A DNA stretch of 34,793 nt, from contig KZ992528.1 of the NCBI GenBank assembly GCA_003614735.1, positions 1 through 34,793 on the forward strand, read 5' to 3'. How positions within the stretch are numbered: position 1 is the stretch's first letter; every line of letters starts with the position of its first letter. The notes under the pieces were generated by a model. It worked only from the letters and a program-made list of their open reading frames with translations, did not search any database and was not told the origin of the DNA. This stretch comes from Thamnocephalis sphaerospora. Its lineage: Eukaryota > Zoopagomycota > Zoopagomycetes > Zoopagales > Sigmoideomycetaceae. The translations under genes and the position numbers were made by a program. Shown in pieces: positions 21,928 to 32,968 of this stretch.

Positions 21928-22030
21928 GGCCCATGTACCCACGGCTATTCATGCAGAAGATATCTACAGTCTGCCGCATAGCAATGCGCAGACTGGCCCT
22001 ACACACCATCATCACAAACTAGCTTCGTAA
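21052..22030 (+). CDS. Type I membrane protein with signal peptide, small ectodomain and polyglutamine tail
   Basis: Three exons: 21052-21159, 21221-21635 and 21684-22030, giving 289 residues. Exon 1 is a classical signal peptide (MSAIFLLWLPLLWLL, then small residues). The ectodomain, about residues 37-175, contains LGDNLTVTWN and other beta-strand-like pieces with N-glycosylation sequons, ending in a Ser run; this resembles the extracellular Kre9/Knh-like or Ig-like domains of fungal surface proteins, but weakly. One TM helix lies near 198-223, followed by an RRRRRHR stop-transfer block. The cytoplasmic tail has a polyglutamine run, a duplicated QLHTQQQQ unit and HHHH near the end. The acceptor of intron 1 may instead be at 21241, removing seven residues. 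The layout suits a surface sensor or adhesion receptor; no function is known. Confidence 0.75.
21862..21923. repeat. CAG tract with a duplicated unit, coding for polyglutamine
   Basis: CAG codons in two blocks are separated by a repeated CAGCTACACACG unit. It encodes the Gln-rich cytoplasmic tail of the preceding membrane protein. Confidence 0.9.
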
Positions 22031-22797
22031 TGTCTCTATCCCTTTCCAAACTAGGCAAAGTGTATTAACCACGATGACATGATGGCAAATATTGCCGATA
22101 TGGGCAACGGCGAATTGGCAAGACACCGCGCGTGAGGCGGATATGCACCCTTTATCAGGTTTGCGGTGAAGGCACGCTTGACGATGGCTGGCCCTGCAGC
22201 ACAGCCGACGGCGACCGCACCGCTGCAGCCGCTCGCGGCCCAGAGGACAATCTCGTGTACGAAACAAAGCATCGGTTTTCTTGCCACCTGTTGCCCGCAC
22301 CGGGGCAAAAAGTACGAGCATACGCACATAGGCAGGTTAAATAGATGGATAGCACGGGCGCGGCACTGCATGCGCCCAGCGAATGCGCAGGGTAAAGAAA
22401 GGTGCGCAGAGCGAGTGGAAAAGCAACGGTGTGTAAAATGGACAAGCACGCAGCAAAGTGGGGAGAGAAAGAGGTGGGAACAGACATGAGCAGGCGAGGG
22501 TAGTCATGGTCCTGCGAATGTGCAAATGCGAGCGCCAGTAGCGACGACGGAAAGGGAGCAACAAAGTGCATACGTGCGCCAGTGCGCATTAGCGGAGACG
22601 GCGAGTGTGATGGACCAAACACGAGTCATAAATGCAGAAGATCGCGACCGTTAGGTCAAAAAGAGTGCTGCAGCCACAGAAGCACGCCAGATGTGGCACG
22701 ACGCAGCCGTGCGATGGCAAAGGGCACAGACAACGAAAAGATAGGAAAGGTAGGCGGCGGATGCTGCGCCAGCAGTGACGGCAGCGGCCAGCTGTCG
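22031..22797. other. Convergent spacer between membrane protein and DEK_C-SWIB genes
   Basis: This is the 3' flank of two convergent genes. Short ORFs on both strands are Ser/Leu/Arg-rich and carry no domain. No canonical poly(A) signal is clear. I see no gene or repeat. Confidence 0.6.
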
Positions 22798-24403
22798 CTA
22801 CTCTGTCTTGAGATCGCCGATGGGCGTAGGAGGCAGGCCTGCTGCAGCGGCCGCGGCTGCCGCTGCCACCGCATGCAAGTCTGTCACGGCGCTGCTAGCG
22901 GTCGCCAGCGGATCACCGGGTGTTGTCGGACTGAGCGGATGATGGTGGACATGGGGCACGTGCGCCATGTTGGGCTGGCCGACGGCGGACAAATGGTGGA
23001 CATGGTGGTTCAGATGCTGGCCAGACGTCACCGGCGAGCCAAGCAAGCTGGCGGCATCCGAGGAGCCTCCGGTCGATCGGCTGGGCGATACCGTGGATGC
23101 ATCGGTGCTGGCACCGTTGCTCATCACACTAGGTGGCCCTTCAATCTTGGTCATGTGCGCCGACAAATACTTGTTCATCTCAAAACAGTTGAGCCGCTCG
23201 AGACCGTTGAAGACCGCCCGCAGCTTGTCGTCGGTGGTAAAGTAGCGCTTGTCGTTTGGGTCCTGCAGGTTGTACTTGCGAATGTGTTCCCAAATGGCAC
23301 TGACGACATGCGTACGGCCTGCTTCGGGCGCACCAACCACGGCCATCAGTTCTGTAGAGAGCGCCATCGGCTTGGTGAGCGGTGTGGCTCGCTTGCGGCG
23401 GTTTGGATCCAGATTCTGCGGCGGCTTCTTGCGCGACTTGGCCTTTTTCGACACTCGCTTGGGCTTTTCTTTCTCCTCATCCACCACCTGGCTGGACAGG
23501 TTGCGGCGACGTGCGGCATCGCTCAGCTTGAGGTCTTTGGCTCCCATGGGAGCTGGCGTGCCCGTCGGACTGCCACCAACCACCGCCACACCCATGGGCG
23601 TGGATACGTTGGGCGGCAGCATGTACTGGGGCGGCACAGGCGGCGGCAGCACCATGTTTGAATGCTGAGCTAGCGCTGCTGCCATCGCACTGTGCTGGTG
23701 CGGCGCGCCGGCCGAGAAGCCCGGCTGGTGCAGCGTGTGCGGAAACACGCCCGGAAGACCTGGCGGCGGCAGGCCATGGGATGTGACGGGCAATGGCAAA
23801 ATGTGCTGCTGCGGCTGCGGCTGCTGCGGCTGCTGCGGCTTACCAGGCTGCATGCGGTGCATTCCCGGCTGGCTGAGATTGGGAAGCTGGTGTGGGAGCA
23901 TAAAATGCTGCGGCTGCGGCTGGCTCGGCGGCGGCAGGTGTTGCGGCTGGGCTGGCTGCAGATAGTGCGGCTGCTGATGCTGCGGAGGCATTTGCTGGTG
24001 GTGCGGCGGCAGAGCCAGATTACCGATGCCGGTGACCGCGTGGATGTTGTTTAGACAGGCCATGATCAGTCCGTCAATCTCCTGCTTGCGCTCGTTGAGA
24101 TCGACGCCATTCTCGTACTCTAGCTTGCGGCGCACTTGCTTTGCCGTCACCGTGTTGAGATCAGCTGTCGCGAGGATCTCTACGTGAGTGTACGTGCGTG
24201 CGTGCGTGCGTGCGTACGTGCGACGGATGGTGAGTAAATGCGGACCGACGTAGATGTATGCGCATGTGGACGATAAGCCCCGTGACGCTAGCGCAACATG
24301 CATGCCGTATTGGGAACGGGCCACCGCCCACATGTCATGCGTCGCCGCACGTCTGCGTACCTGTAATCTGGCGTGCCAAATGCTGCTGAGACAGTGAAGC
24401 CAT
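22798..24403 (-). CDS. DEK_C and SWIB/MDM2 domain protein (UAF30/Spp27-like)
   Basis: Nuclear chromatin-associated factor; relatives are the UAF30/Spp27 subunit of the RNA polymerase I upstream activating factor. Two exons: 24403-24361 and 24179-22798, with a 181-base intron, giving 474 residues. The splice (phase 1) completes the DEK_C domain: MASLSQQHLARQIT joins EILATADLNTVTAKQVRRKL. Residues 60-240 are rich in Gln, His and Pro. A basic stretch near 250-280 (KPKRVSKKAKSRKKPP) could be a nuclear signal. SWIB lies near 278-358: MALSTELMAVVG, VVSAIWEHIRKYNLQDP, FTTDDKLRAVFNG, and the MNKYLSAHM end. The tail has Ser/His-rich and nine-Ala segments. The usual fungal and plant proteins have short linkers, so the long QHP-rich linker is unusual. 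Role in Pol I versus Pol II transcription is not decided. Confidence 0.9.
24191..24222. repeat. TGCG tetranucleotide microsatellite in an intron
   Basis: About seven units of the four-base repeat lie within intron 1 of the DEK_C-SWIB gene, 12 bases from the acceptor side. A change in length here could affect splicing of the first exon. Confidence 0.85.
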
Positions 24404-26201
24404 GGCGGCGATATATGTTGGATAGAAAGGCTGCCGGAACGGCGGTCGTTGAGGTTGCCGTACAGATGCGTGGTAATACCGCGGCTGCTACGTGCCCACA
24501 CACGTACACACACACGACGCTGCGTGTGGTAAATCGTTTCAGGCGTGTGCTGCGCATTGCGCGTACGTCAGCATGTGCTACTCCTCGGCGCGCGACTGTG
24601 TCTACCGGCGACAACCGCCCACCACAACGCTACACTGTGTCACCGCCGCCATCGAACCATCGAGTGGCTGCTAAACGCGACAACACAACCGCGTATCTGC
24701 CGCAGAAAAGGCGAGACGACGCGTGCAACGGCGTTTCGACACCGACACAAGATCCAACCGCGCCGCCATTGCCACACGTACGACGGTCGAAGCACGCGTG
24801 AGGCAACGCGTCAACGCAACAGCAGCGCACCCGAGCGTAGACAAACAATGACAGCCGCGCACGCACCAATCTATAGACGTGGTCGGCGCAGCAAGGCACA
24901 AACAACAGCAGTACGCGGCTACGCTGCAGGCAGTGCGCTTGAAAAGACAGGCAGCAGGCCGGCGGCCGTGTATGCGTGCAAGCGTGGTGTAGCCGCGGCG
25001 GCTGCAGCTGGGCACCGTAATAATTGGGCAAAGCGCGAAGCATGAATGGCCAAGTGATAAAAAGGGGCAGCACCCGCGCCACTTGACCCGCGCCGCCGCT
25101 AGACTTACCGACGAGATACGTCAGCCGGAAAGTGCACCTACCGAGGGGAGCGGTGCAGAAACGACGGAGTTTATGTAGGGAGGGGCGGCGGTGGCGGTGA
25201 TAGCGGCGGTGGTGGCGGTGGCGGTGGTGGCGACGGTGGTGGTGGTGGCGGTGGGGTGGTAGGAGCGCTAGTCACTGAGCGAGGGTGGGCAGTTCTGGTC
25301 AGCGTAGGACCAGGGACACCTATGTTTGCGTTATGGTGGTGGGTGAAACTCGGCGGTTCCCTAGAGAGGCAGGCTGCCGCAAGGTAGGATGGATGGGAGC
25401 CGAAAAGGTTGGGAAGGCGTCCAAGCAGAGGCCACCAAGGAAGGAAGAAAGAGAGAAGGCGCAAGTCAGGAGGGTACAAACTCAGAGAGGAGGCTGTGTG
25501 GGTGGGGTGTGTATGGAAGTGTCTGTGTGCGTATGCGGTCCAAAGAAAGACCAAACGACCGAAAGAGAGAGAAGAAAGAGTGCGCGAGGGGAAGAGGCAG
25601 GAAGCGTGCGTGGAACAAGAGCAATGCCGTCAGCCCTTTTTAAACGATGTGCCTCGAAAAGACTTTTTATGCGTCCGCCAATCGGATGCGTGCTCATCAC
25701 CCGTCGCCACCCTCTCACCACCGGTACAGTGGGTCCAGTTGCTCAAATGGGCACACGCACGCACACGCCAGCCGCTGTCTTGGGCAACGTGCCGGCCGAT
25801 GCGCAAGCAGCCAGCAGTAAGCGGCCGGCAGACGCGCGAACAGGCGGACAGGCGGACAGGCGGTGTGGACGGTCGGAGACGCCGGCCACACGCACGGCTA
25901 CGGAAACCGCATGATCGGCCGGCCATTGGCTCCGACCAGGTGACCAACCGTGCGCCTAACATCGCCGACGGCACAGTCATCGAGCGCCATCGCTAACCCT
26001 ACGTAATGATAAAGGCGACATGCTGTCTGTCACGTGCAAGTATAGGTCGCCGACGGGGGCAAGCAGCAGATGCGGCGAAGGCGCCAAGACGTGCCGCCCA
26101 GCCCAGCGGCGCCAACACCGTTAGGCTAGAACGCTGCGGTGTAAGACGAAAGGTAACGTGCAACTAGCCCAATATATCGCCGCAACAAAGGCCTGCGCAG
26201 C
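24404..26201. promoter_or_regulatory. Long divergent upstream region of the DEK_C-SWIB gene and the large repeat gene
   Basis: A 1.8 kb region without a supported gene. The plus strand is purine-rich from about 25360 to 25640, so it is pyrimidine-rich in the sense of the minus-strand gene. A GGT/GGC tract lies at 25184-25260. An AATATATCG stretch near 26170 is just upstream of the large gene start. Plus-strand ORFs (such as 25285-25914) are Arg/Gly/Glu-rich low complexity and not credible. Confidence 0.5.
25184..25260. repeat. GGT/GGC trinucleotide microsatellite
   Basis: A nearly unbroken tract of GGT and GGC triplets is about 75 bases long. It is not inside a supported coding exon. Confidence 0.9.
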
Positions 26202-29200
26202 ATGCGTGGCCTGCTGAGCGACCGGCACACTTTCCCCTCTTCGCCCCGGTCATCTCTCCAGTCGCCACCTGCCGCACCGGCTAGCGCCAGCATGTTCAAC
26301 GTGCTCTCCGACACCAATCGGCTCAGATATCGAAGCTTATCGGTATGCCTTGAGAACCTGCATCGGTCGGTCCGACTGCGCCAGTTGCACTATACGCTTG
26401 CTTCGGGCGAGTGCAAGTCGCCGCCGGCGGTATTCCTCAAGCCGAATGCTACCGCCACCGCCGAGTTTACCAGCAGCATTCTGGGGACATCCACGTGCGG
26501 CGCGCTTGCTTATAAGCTCGCGACAGTCTTGGCCAACGATGAGACTGCATCGCCAGCCGCAAATGTAGGTCATCCTGCAGCGGCATCACAGCAACGCCAA
26601 CCCACCTGGTTGGTCATTGCCTGGGATGTCCTGGTTGGAGACAGAGACGGCTTTACCGTGCACTTGGTGGAAACCACCGACGATACCGGCAGCCATGCGA
26701 TGAGCAACGAAACGCTGGCCACGCTGCTGGATCGACTCTGCGTCAGTACCGCGCACACTAGAAATGCCTCCGATACACGTCTGCCTGGCGTGCCGCCTAT
26801 GCACCGCACCAATGTGGTGCTGCAGAATAGCTACATGCTAGAGGATGGCCTATGCTTTACCATACACGCGACCATGAGCAATGTGCGCTCTGCGGAGTTG
26901 CGTATATCGCTGTACGAGGAAAGCTTTGAAAGCAGCACGGTGCAGCTCACCGATCCTATTCCTTTGACCACGCTCCTAGCAACATCTCAGCCGCCCAAAC
27001 GGTTGCCTCTGGCCCCAATCCCGGTGATACCAAGTATCGGCACACATCAACTTATGGATATACCACCTCTCTCTTTGCGCTCAGCTGCCAAAAATACGGC
27101 ACGGCCAGTACAGCTGTCCCAGCCAAGCCAGACGGGCAGGGTAACAGACAAGAGCAGTGTGCGGCGACATCAGGATCTCACACTGGTCCTGCATAATCGG
27201 AGCACGGAAATTCAGTTTACAAATCCAATCCTACACAGTCCACATGCCAACTGTTCGCCATCACCACCAGATAATCTATCGCCTAATGCATCCTTTAGCA
27301 TGAAGACGGCACCGCAACCTGATGTGTGCAACTGTGGCGTCCTGCTCTACCGTATAGCGATACGCCGGCCTGGAGCAGAACCAGAGCCCAGCCCGGGCTA
27401 CTATCTCGCTGTTGCCTGGAAATTGTCCAGAAATCCGAGTGACTGGCTGGTCGACATTGTACAGCTGGATCCGGCTCTTGATAAACAAAAAGCGCAAACT
27501 GTAGTGGCCAAGCAGATGTTTGGATTGCTTGGCGCAGAGTTGCATCGGGGTGGATCCGGACGGCCGCGCTGGAAAGGCTGTCTGATGGCGCGCGGCCGTG
27601 GTCTGGTAGTCTGCGAACTGCAAGCGCATGTCACCAGCGAAGCAGCAGGCCGCGTTGACATAGCACTGCGGACGCACACAGCATCCGTATCCTCCATGCC
27701 GCGTACTCTGCCGCCGCCACTCTGGATTCCCGCTGTAGGCTTTCGGTAAGTCTGCGCCACGTCAAATTGACCCTGCAAGGATTACTAACCGGTATAGCGC
27801 ACCGGTACCAGTCATGCTACCGTGCCAGGTATCCTCGCTGTGAAGCAGGCGCTCCAATACATTAACGATAATCGCAGAAAGGCGGTGAATGCGGCAAACG
27901 ACAAGGGCACAAAATTCACACCGGCAATTGTGCTGGTGGAAAACCAAATTCCTTCACTGTGCTTGCGTCGCTACGCCATCGACGAGTCGCTCAGCTACAA
28001 CATCGCCTTTGATGGGGAAAATCCAAAGAACATCGCCAATGCGTTGTCCAGCGGTCAAACAGAGGATGCACCGATGATCATGCCATGCGAGGCTGAAGCG
28101 CTGGCTACGCTGAACCAGCAGACACAACACATATTGTCTGGATACTGCATCTACCAGCTGGAAAACACCAACGCTAAAAAGGACGAGCACGCTTCGCTGG
28201 CTCGTTCTTTGACGCTAGGCCAAGGGTCTGTTCCGAATTCACCTGCCGAGAACATCTTGGCGCAGGTGCGCAGCGGAGACTTTTTGCTAGTCAGCTGGAC
28301 ACCGACCGAGGCACAGAAATCCGCATACAGCGTCGAACTAATGCAAGCTAGCACAAGCTTTTCAGTTGCCTCACCATCCTGGCAGTGCGCCATGTTGCTA
28401 ATAAACGCACTTGGATTGGCAGTGCGTGGGCAGTGTGTTGTTCGCACATCACCTCCGGGACCGTCAAGAATAGGCCAGCCTACGACAAGCAGCATCACCA
28501 AAGAAACGACACTGGCAGTAGGATACTACAGCCTTACCAAAATACCTGTCATCTCTGTGGACCTCACCATGCCGGGCTTGATCGTAAGTGGTGCAACAAC
28601 GTCTACTCGTTAGGAGCTACGCTGGCGATCGACATGCGCTAATGTGGCGGCGAGCCAGCCAGGAGATATTCAAGAGACCATGATGGCACCTTTTCCAGAC
28701 AAAGGCAAGTGGCTGACTATCACAGCTTGCACCGCTTGCTAAGCTGCGCTAATACCACATTATATGCAGCCGGCGAGCCGCTTTTGCCAAACGTGCGCAT
28801 CGTTGTGGAGAATGCACACGCCAAACTGGTGCTTACCAATGCACAAACCTACACCATTTCGTGCGTGCCGATCGATGCGGACGTGCGCCTGCGCGCAAGC
28901 ATTGGCTATGGTGGCACGCGCATCTTCCAGTATGGCGCCGCATCGCTGCGGCAGATTGGCGTGCTCACGTTCGATCTGCAGACCGCACAGCAGTCAGGAC
29001 CTACATCCTGTCTAGTGCTTGCATGGCGTCAGTCGGCAGAGTTTGGTCGCGACTTTTTTGTGTACAGCAATGTAATGCAGGAAGACGACAGCAAGCAGGG
29101 TGCCAACACGCTTAGCGTCGTCAATGTGTACAGCCGCGTGTTCAATCAAAAGGACAGTGTATTTATACAGCAGATGGATGGCGTGCTCGCCTCCAATGCC

Positions 29201-32055
29201 AGCCTGCACTACGCCATAGCCACTTCTATTCGACATGTAACTCGTGGTCGCCAAAATGAAGAAGGCGTCGAGATTACTGTGCGCCTTACAGACGATGTGC
29301 CAACAGTAAGTAGTAGAGTCGCCACATGCACACTACCGTTCTCGCGCCCATCTATTAACCGACTTGTCATACACCTGCCTGCAGTGCAATGAGGAAGTGC
29401 AGCAGCGTGATGGACAAGGTTAGTGAACATGCACTTGGCAGCTTAACGCTAGCTTACCATTGGCGACGGCTAGATCTACATGAACTCCAAGTCCAAGTGC
29501 AGAATCTACATTCGGGATTGCAGCTGGCGGATATTCGTCTCTTCCTGACAGCCGGCAAGGAGGTGCAAAAGCCGCAGTCGACAGCACGTCCAGGTAAGAT
29601 TGCGCTGGCTCGCATTCAGCCGGCTGGACACGATGCCAGTACCGCCATGTCCGGCCTTTTGCTGGCCAAATTTGTCGGTATGAGCGGCGAATCGTTGGAC
29701 GGTGATGCCTATTTCATCGCCGGCTGGACAGTGTCGGAAACTACCGATACTGCTGAGACACGCCAGTTTTTTGCACAGCCACTTGCATCTCTTCCCTCGC
29801 CTATGGAGAGTTTGGAAAAAGGCGATATTGTACCGGAAAGTCTTTTGGACCAGATGCTACAACAAGCACATTCGGCCGGTGAACAAGCGCAGCAACACCA
29901 CGTTCTCTCATCTGACCTGCCAGACGCACTTATTCAAATGACAATGAATCCGCAAGGGCCGCCAAAGCTGGAAATAGTAATACGCTCGTCGTCAAACACG
30001 TCCAGCCGCAAACCCATCATGCCTTCCAGGTTTTCCAGCCTAGGACCAAAGAGTCTGAGACGCGCTACGACCATCAAGTCCATGGCGCCATCGGTCATGA
30101 CCACAACAGAATCAATATACATCGTAGCGGGCGACGAAGAGGACGAATACTTGCCAGAGGACGGCGTTTGGTCAGACGACGATTGCGTCAATCTGCTGCC
30201 AACAAGCGACATTAACCGTAGGCACGCTAGCATCATACCCGGCAGTCCGTTGTTCAATTTTGGAGCATTGCCAGAGCCATCTAATGACGCAGGCGACTCT
30301 TCAGGCAGTGCCAAGAGTAGCAGTGCTTCTGAAATCACTAAGATCCGCACGGACACAAAAGGGCAAGAGAGCAGCGCAGACGGAGCGCATCTGCTGGCAG
30401 CTGTACCGTTGCCTGCAGAAAAAGAGTGAGTGCCGACATGCCAGCATGGCTATAGTGCACGCGCTAAAACCATCTTCCTACATCGTGAATTGCAGCCACA
30501 CTGTCGGTGGCGAAAAAGGCGGCAGATCATCTGCTTTGCATAATTTGGAAGCCAGCGATGCTGCGCTGTACCTCTTGCTTGATTCTACCAATCTGCTAGA
30601 GCCGGCACCATTGGCGCGCTCCTCCAGTGACGGTCCGTCGACATCGTCCGTATCCTTGGATCGGTTCTCATCAGAGAATAGCGGTAGGTGCTGCCATAAC
30701 CTGTCGTTTATTTACGCCTCGGCTGACATGTAGCGTAAGGTGCAGGTAACAGCATATCCTCCCCGCTTTGCACAAGACCGGATTCAAGAGCTAGCGTTGA
30801 GCTGCCAGCAAGTGAGCCAGCACTACTCGTGGATACCCAACACACTTTAGGAAACAGCACCACCACCGATTTATCAGCTGCTGCAACTCGCACAGTCAGC
30901 ATCGCCAGTCGTGTAAATTCTGTTACTGTCGAGATTGCCGACGCAGTGGCAGATGCATCATTACTTTGTATTGGCAGTTACCCCGCTCTAGGCCATGCCA
31001 TCGAACTACAGGCCGACTCGACTACTGCAAACACAAGCAAGTGGATGCTTGCGCCAGACAACTGCCAGCAATCCGACATTAGCTACGTGTACCGTCTGAC
31101 GCCGACAGCCACATACGACAGCTCAGGTACTTTGCTGCCATCACCTGTGATGTTGGTCATGCGCATACGTGCCGAGGACAGCACCGGCAATTCTGTGCAA
31201 AGCAAAACATTTCAGTTTGGAGCTGTTCTATTGCAAAAGCATGCCATCCTAGACCCTGAACACGCCGACTATGTAAAGCGTGTGCACGCCACCAATGTCC
31301 AGTGCGTCGTAGTGAGCGAAAATCACAAACAGTGCTTTGAACTGGATGCTACACGCAGCCTGCTGATCGACGCCCAGACAACCATAGCATCATCACAAGA
31401 GAGCGGCAGCACAGACTTGCTACGCATCACACTACGCACGGTCGCATCCGCTAGCGGCCTGCCACCCACACCACCGAATGCCGCCAACCTAGCAGCATTG
31501 CATAGAATCATGTCGCCACCGCAGCAACTTGGCCGCACTACGGTGCAGCTGACCGTTTACAACAACCATCCGATGATCGTGTTACGACCTGTGGCAGCGC
31601 TGGCCAGCAGTCCACACAGCACAGCCGTCTCGACTATCCATCCGCGCCACTCAATCACCGTGCCACTTGTGCTGCCGCAGCCGTCTACCAACGATGTTGG
31701 ACTGTCCGGTAAACCCGCGGCAGTGAAAGAAGCATTGACACTGTGCACACTTCACTGGCCCGACGGTCAACCACTTTCAGCACCACTGGAGCGGCTTCAC
31801 ATTGGTCGGCAACCGAGGCAAGTGTCCAACACGGCGTCGCTGGCAGATGTGTGGGATGTTTGGCTAGGAGCCATGCAAAACACCACCAGCATTGGCACAG
31901 CAGCTGCGCCATCCCACGGCCAGTGTGTGCGGCGTGAATATGCATTCGCCGCAACGCCAGATACACGCCTTGTCGTGGGCATCGCCTGGTCGCCGCCTAC
32001 AGCAGCGTGGTCTTCAGCCTCGGTGGCCGTAATGCTTAGCCACTGGCAAACCTAA
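26202..32055 (+). CDS. Large protein of about seven diverged tandem beta-rich units, possibly cytolysin/lectin-like fold
   Basis: Eight exons: 26202-27745, 27812-28583, 28659-28704, 28770-29305, 29385-29418, 29474-30425, 30496-30683 and 30746-32055. All phases agree, giving 1793 residues; intron 3 is GC-AG. I recognise no named gene. Units begin at about residues 43, 322, 550, 790, 980, 1413 and 1620 with related strands (LENLH, LHNRS, VENQI, VENAH, VQNLH, EIADA, VYNNH). Each has a later hydrophobic strand, with Trp in six: VIAWDV, AVAWKL, LVSWTP, VLAWRQ, IAGWTV, VMRIRA, GIAWSP. A GxLxY-like strand precedes it in several. Residues about 1170-1350 are acidic and Ser-rich, probably disordered. 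No signal peptide or TM helix is seen, so it is probably intracellular. The pattern weakly resembles the actinoporin/fungal lectin superfamily; membrane-damaging activity is not shown. A start at 26292 is an alternative. Confidence 0.75.
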
Positions 32056-32096
32056 TACCCTCATCACACTGTGCGCCATACGTGTCGCCTTGCATT

Positions 32097-32102
32097 AATA
32101 AA
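32097..32102 (+). terminator. AATAAA polyadenylation signal of the large repeat gene
   Basis: The signal lies 41 bases after the stop codon of the large gene and 33 bases before the end of the convergent NAA30 coding region, so cleavage probably falls near or inside the neighbour's 3' UTR. Confidence 0.65.
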
Positions 32103-32135
32103 CGCCCGTTACTTGCATAAGCGTGTATTCGCCAC

Positions 32136-32968
32136 CTAGACGACACGCAGCACGTCCGACGTGGATAGCGCTGATGTTGGGTCGTCCGCTGCTTCTACAT
32201 CGTCCGCCGCCTCCAGCAATCCTAGCCGCAGCCCCGTCCACAGCTTTAGTCGAAACGCGTCCACACCGTTCAGGTAGTAGCGATGCAGGCGTTTGTCGCG
32301 CACAAATCCCAGTTGCTCATAGAGATTGAGCGCTCCCTGGTTGTGACACTCGGTTTCAAGAACCACCTAATGTCGCGTAGCATGCCGCACATGCCACGAG
32401 GCGCCGTCCGTTAGTTTGGCAGCAGCTAGCATGTGCCACCGCTCGCAAGCGTACCTCGTCCGCCTGCTGCGCAATCATGGCATCAATGGCACGGCAAACT
32501 AGCTGACTGCCTACGCCATTGTTAATCTCTACCGCCTGCCTAACTTTTCTACCCGCTCCATCTTACCGATACCGCGCTTTCGGCATTGCGGAGCCACCGC
32601 AAGCATGCCAATGTAACCGCGACGCGCACCGCGATGCTCGTCCAGCTTGCACACTATCACGCCCACCGGCCGACCGCGATCTTGCTCCCCGCTGGGTGCC
32701 TCGTCTGCATTCCAAGCCTAGCCACCACCAGCAGCGCCGTCAGCAGCGGACCACGTATATGCGCCGTACGGAAGCAGTCGCATGGCAGCAATGCACCCAC
32801 CAGAAAACAGAGCGAGGGCCAGCCGTGGATAAAGTAGCGGTACGTATAGATGCTGTATGGCTCCGAGAGGTCTGCTTCTAGCAGCGTGATAATGTCAGCC
32901 AGCTGGCGCTCATCGCGATACACCGTGTAGACAATCGAGCGGTCAGGCTGGCCGCGTGGCTGTGCCAT
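32136..32968 (-). CDS. NAA30: N-alpha-acetyltransferase catalytic subunit of NatC (NAA30/MAK3)
   Basis: Acetylates N-termini such as Met-Leu and Met-Ile co-translationally, as catalytic subunit of NatC in the cytoplasm. Four exons: 32968-32801, 32717-32567, 32510-32455 and 32366-32136, giving 201 residues. Family landmarks in order: [19 protein letters not shown] and LCFL at the end of exon 1; [11 protein letters not shown] and GYIGMLAV in exon 2; the acetyl-CoA loop, read across the exon 2/3 splice as CRKRGIGSQLV, an RxxGxG-like motif; then, across intron 3, [22 protein letters not shown] and [15 protein letters not shown]. The fit to NAA30 over its whole length is very strong. Exon 2 starts with a short insertion ([16 protein letters not shown]) relative to other members. 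The C-terminal tail beyond the family core is acidic. Confidence 0.96.

Noticed and set aside
25285-25996. Overlapping plus-strand frames of about 200 codons
   Set aside because: Arg/Lys/Gly-rich products of a purine-rich spacer, in competing frames, without family resemblance.
26202-32055. Model with several separate genes instead of one large gene
   Set aside because: Every junction offers plausible splice sites in matching phase, there are no internal stop, poly(A) signal or promoter-like gap, and units continue across exons. RNA data could still revise it.
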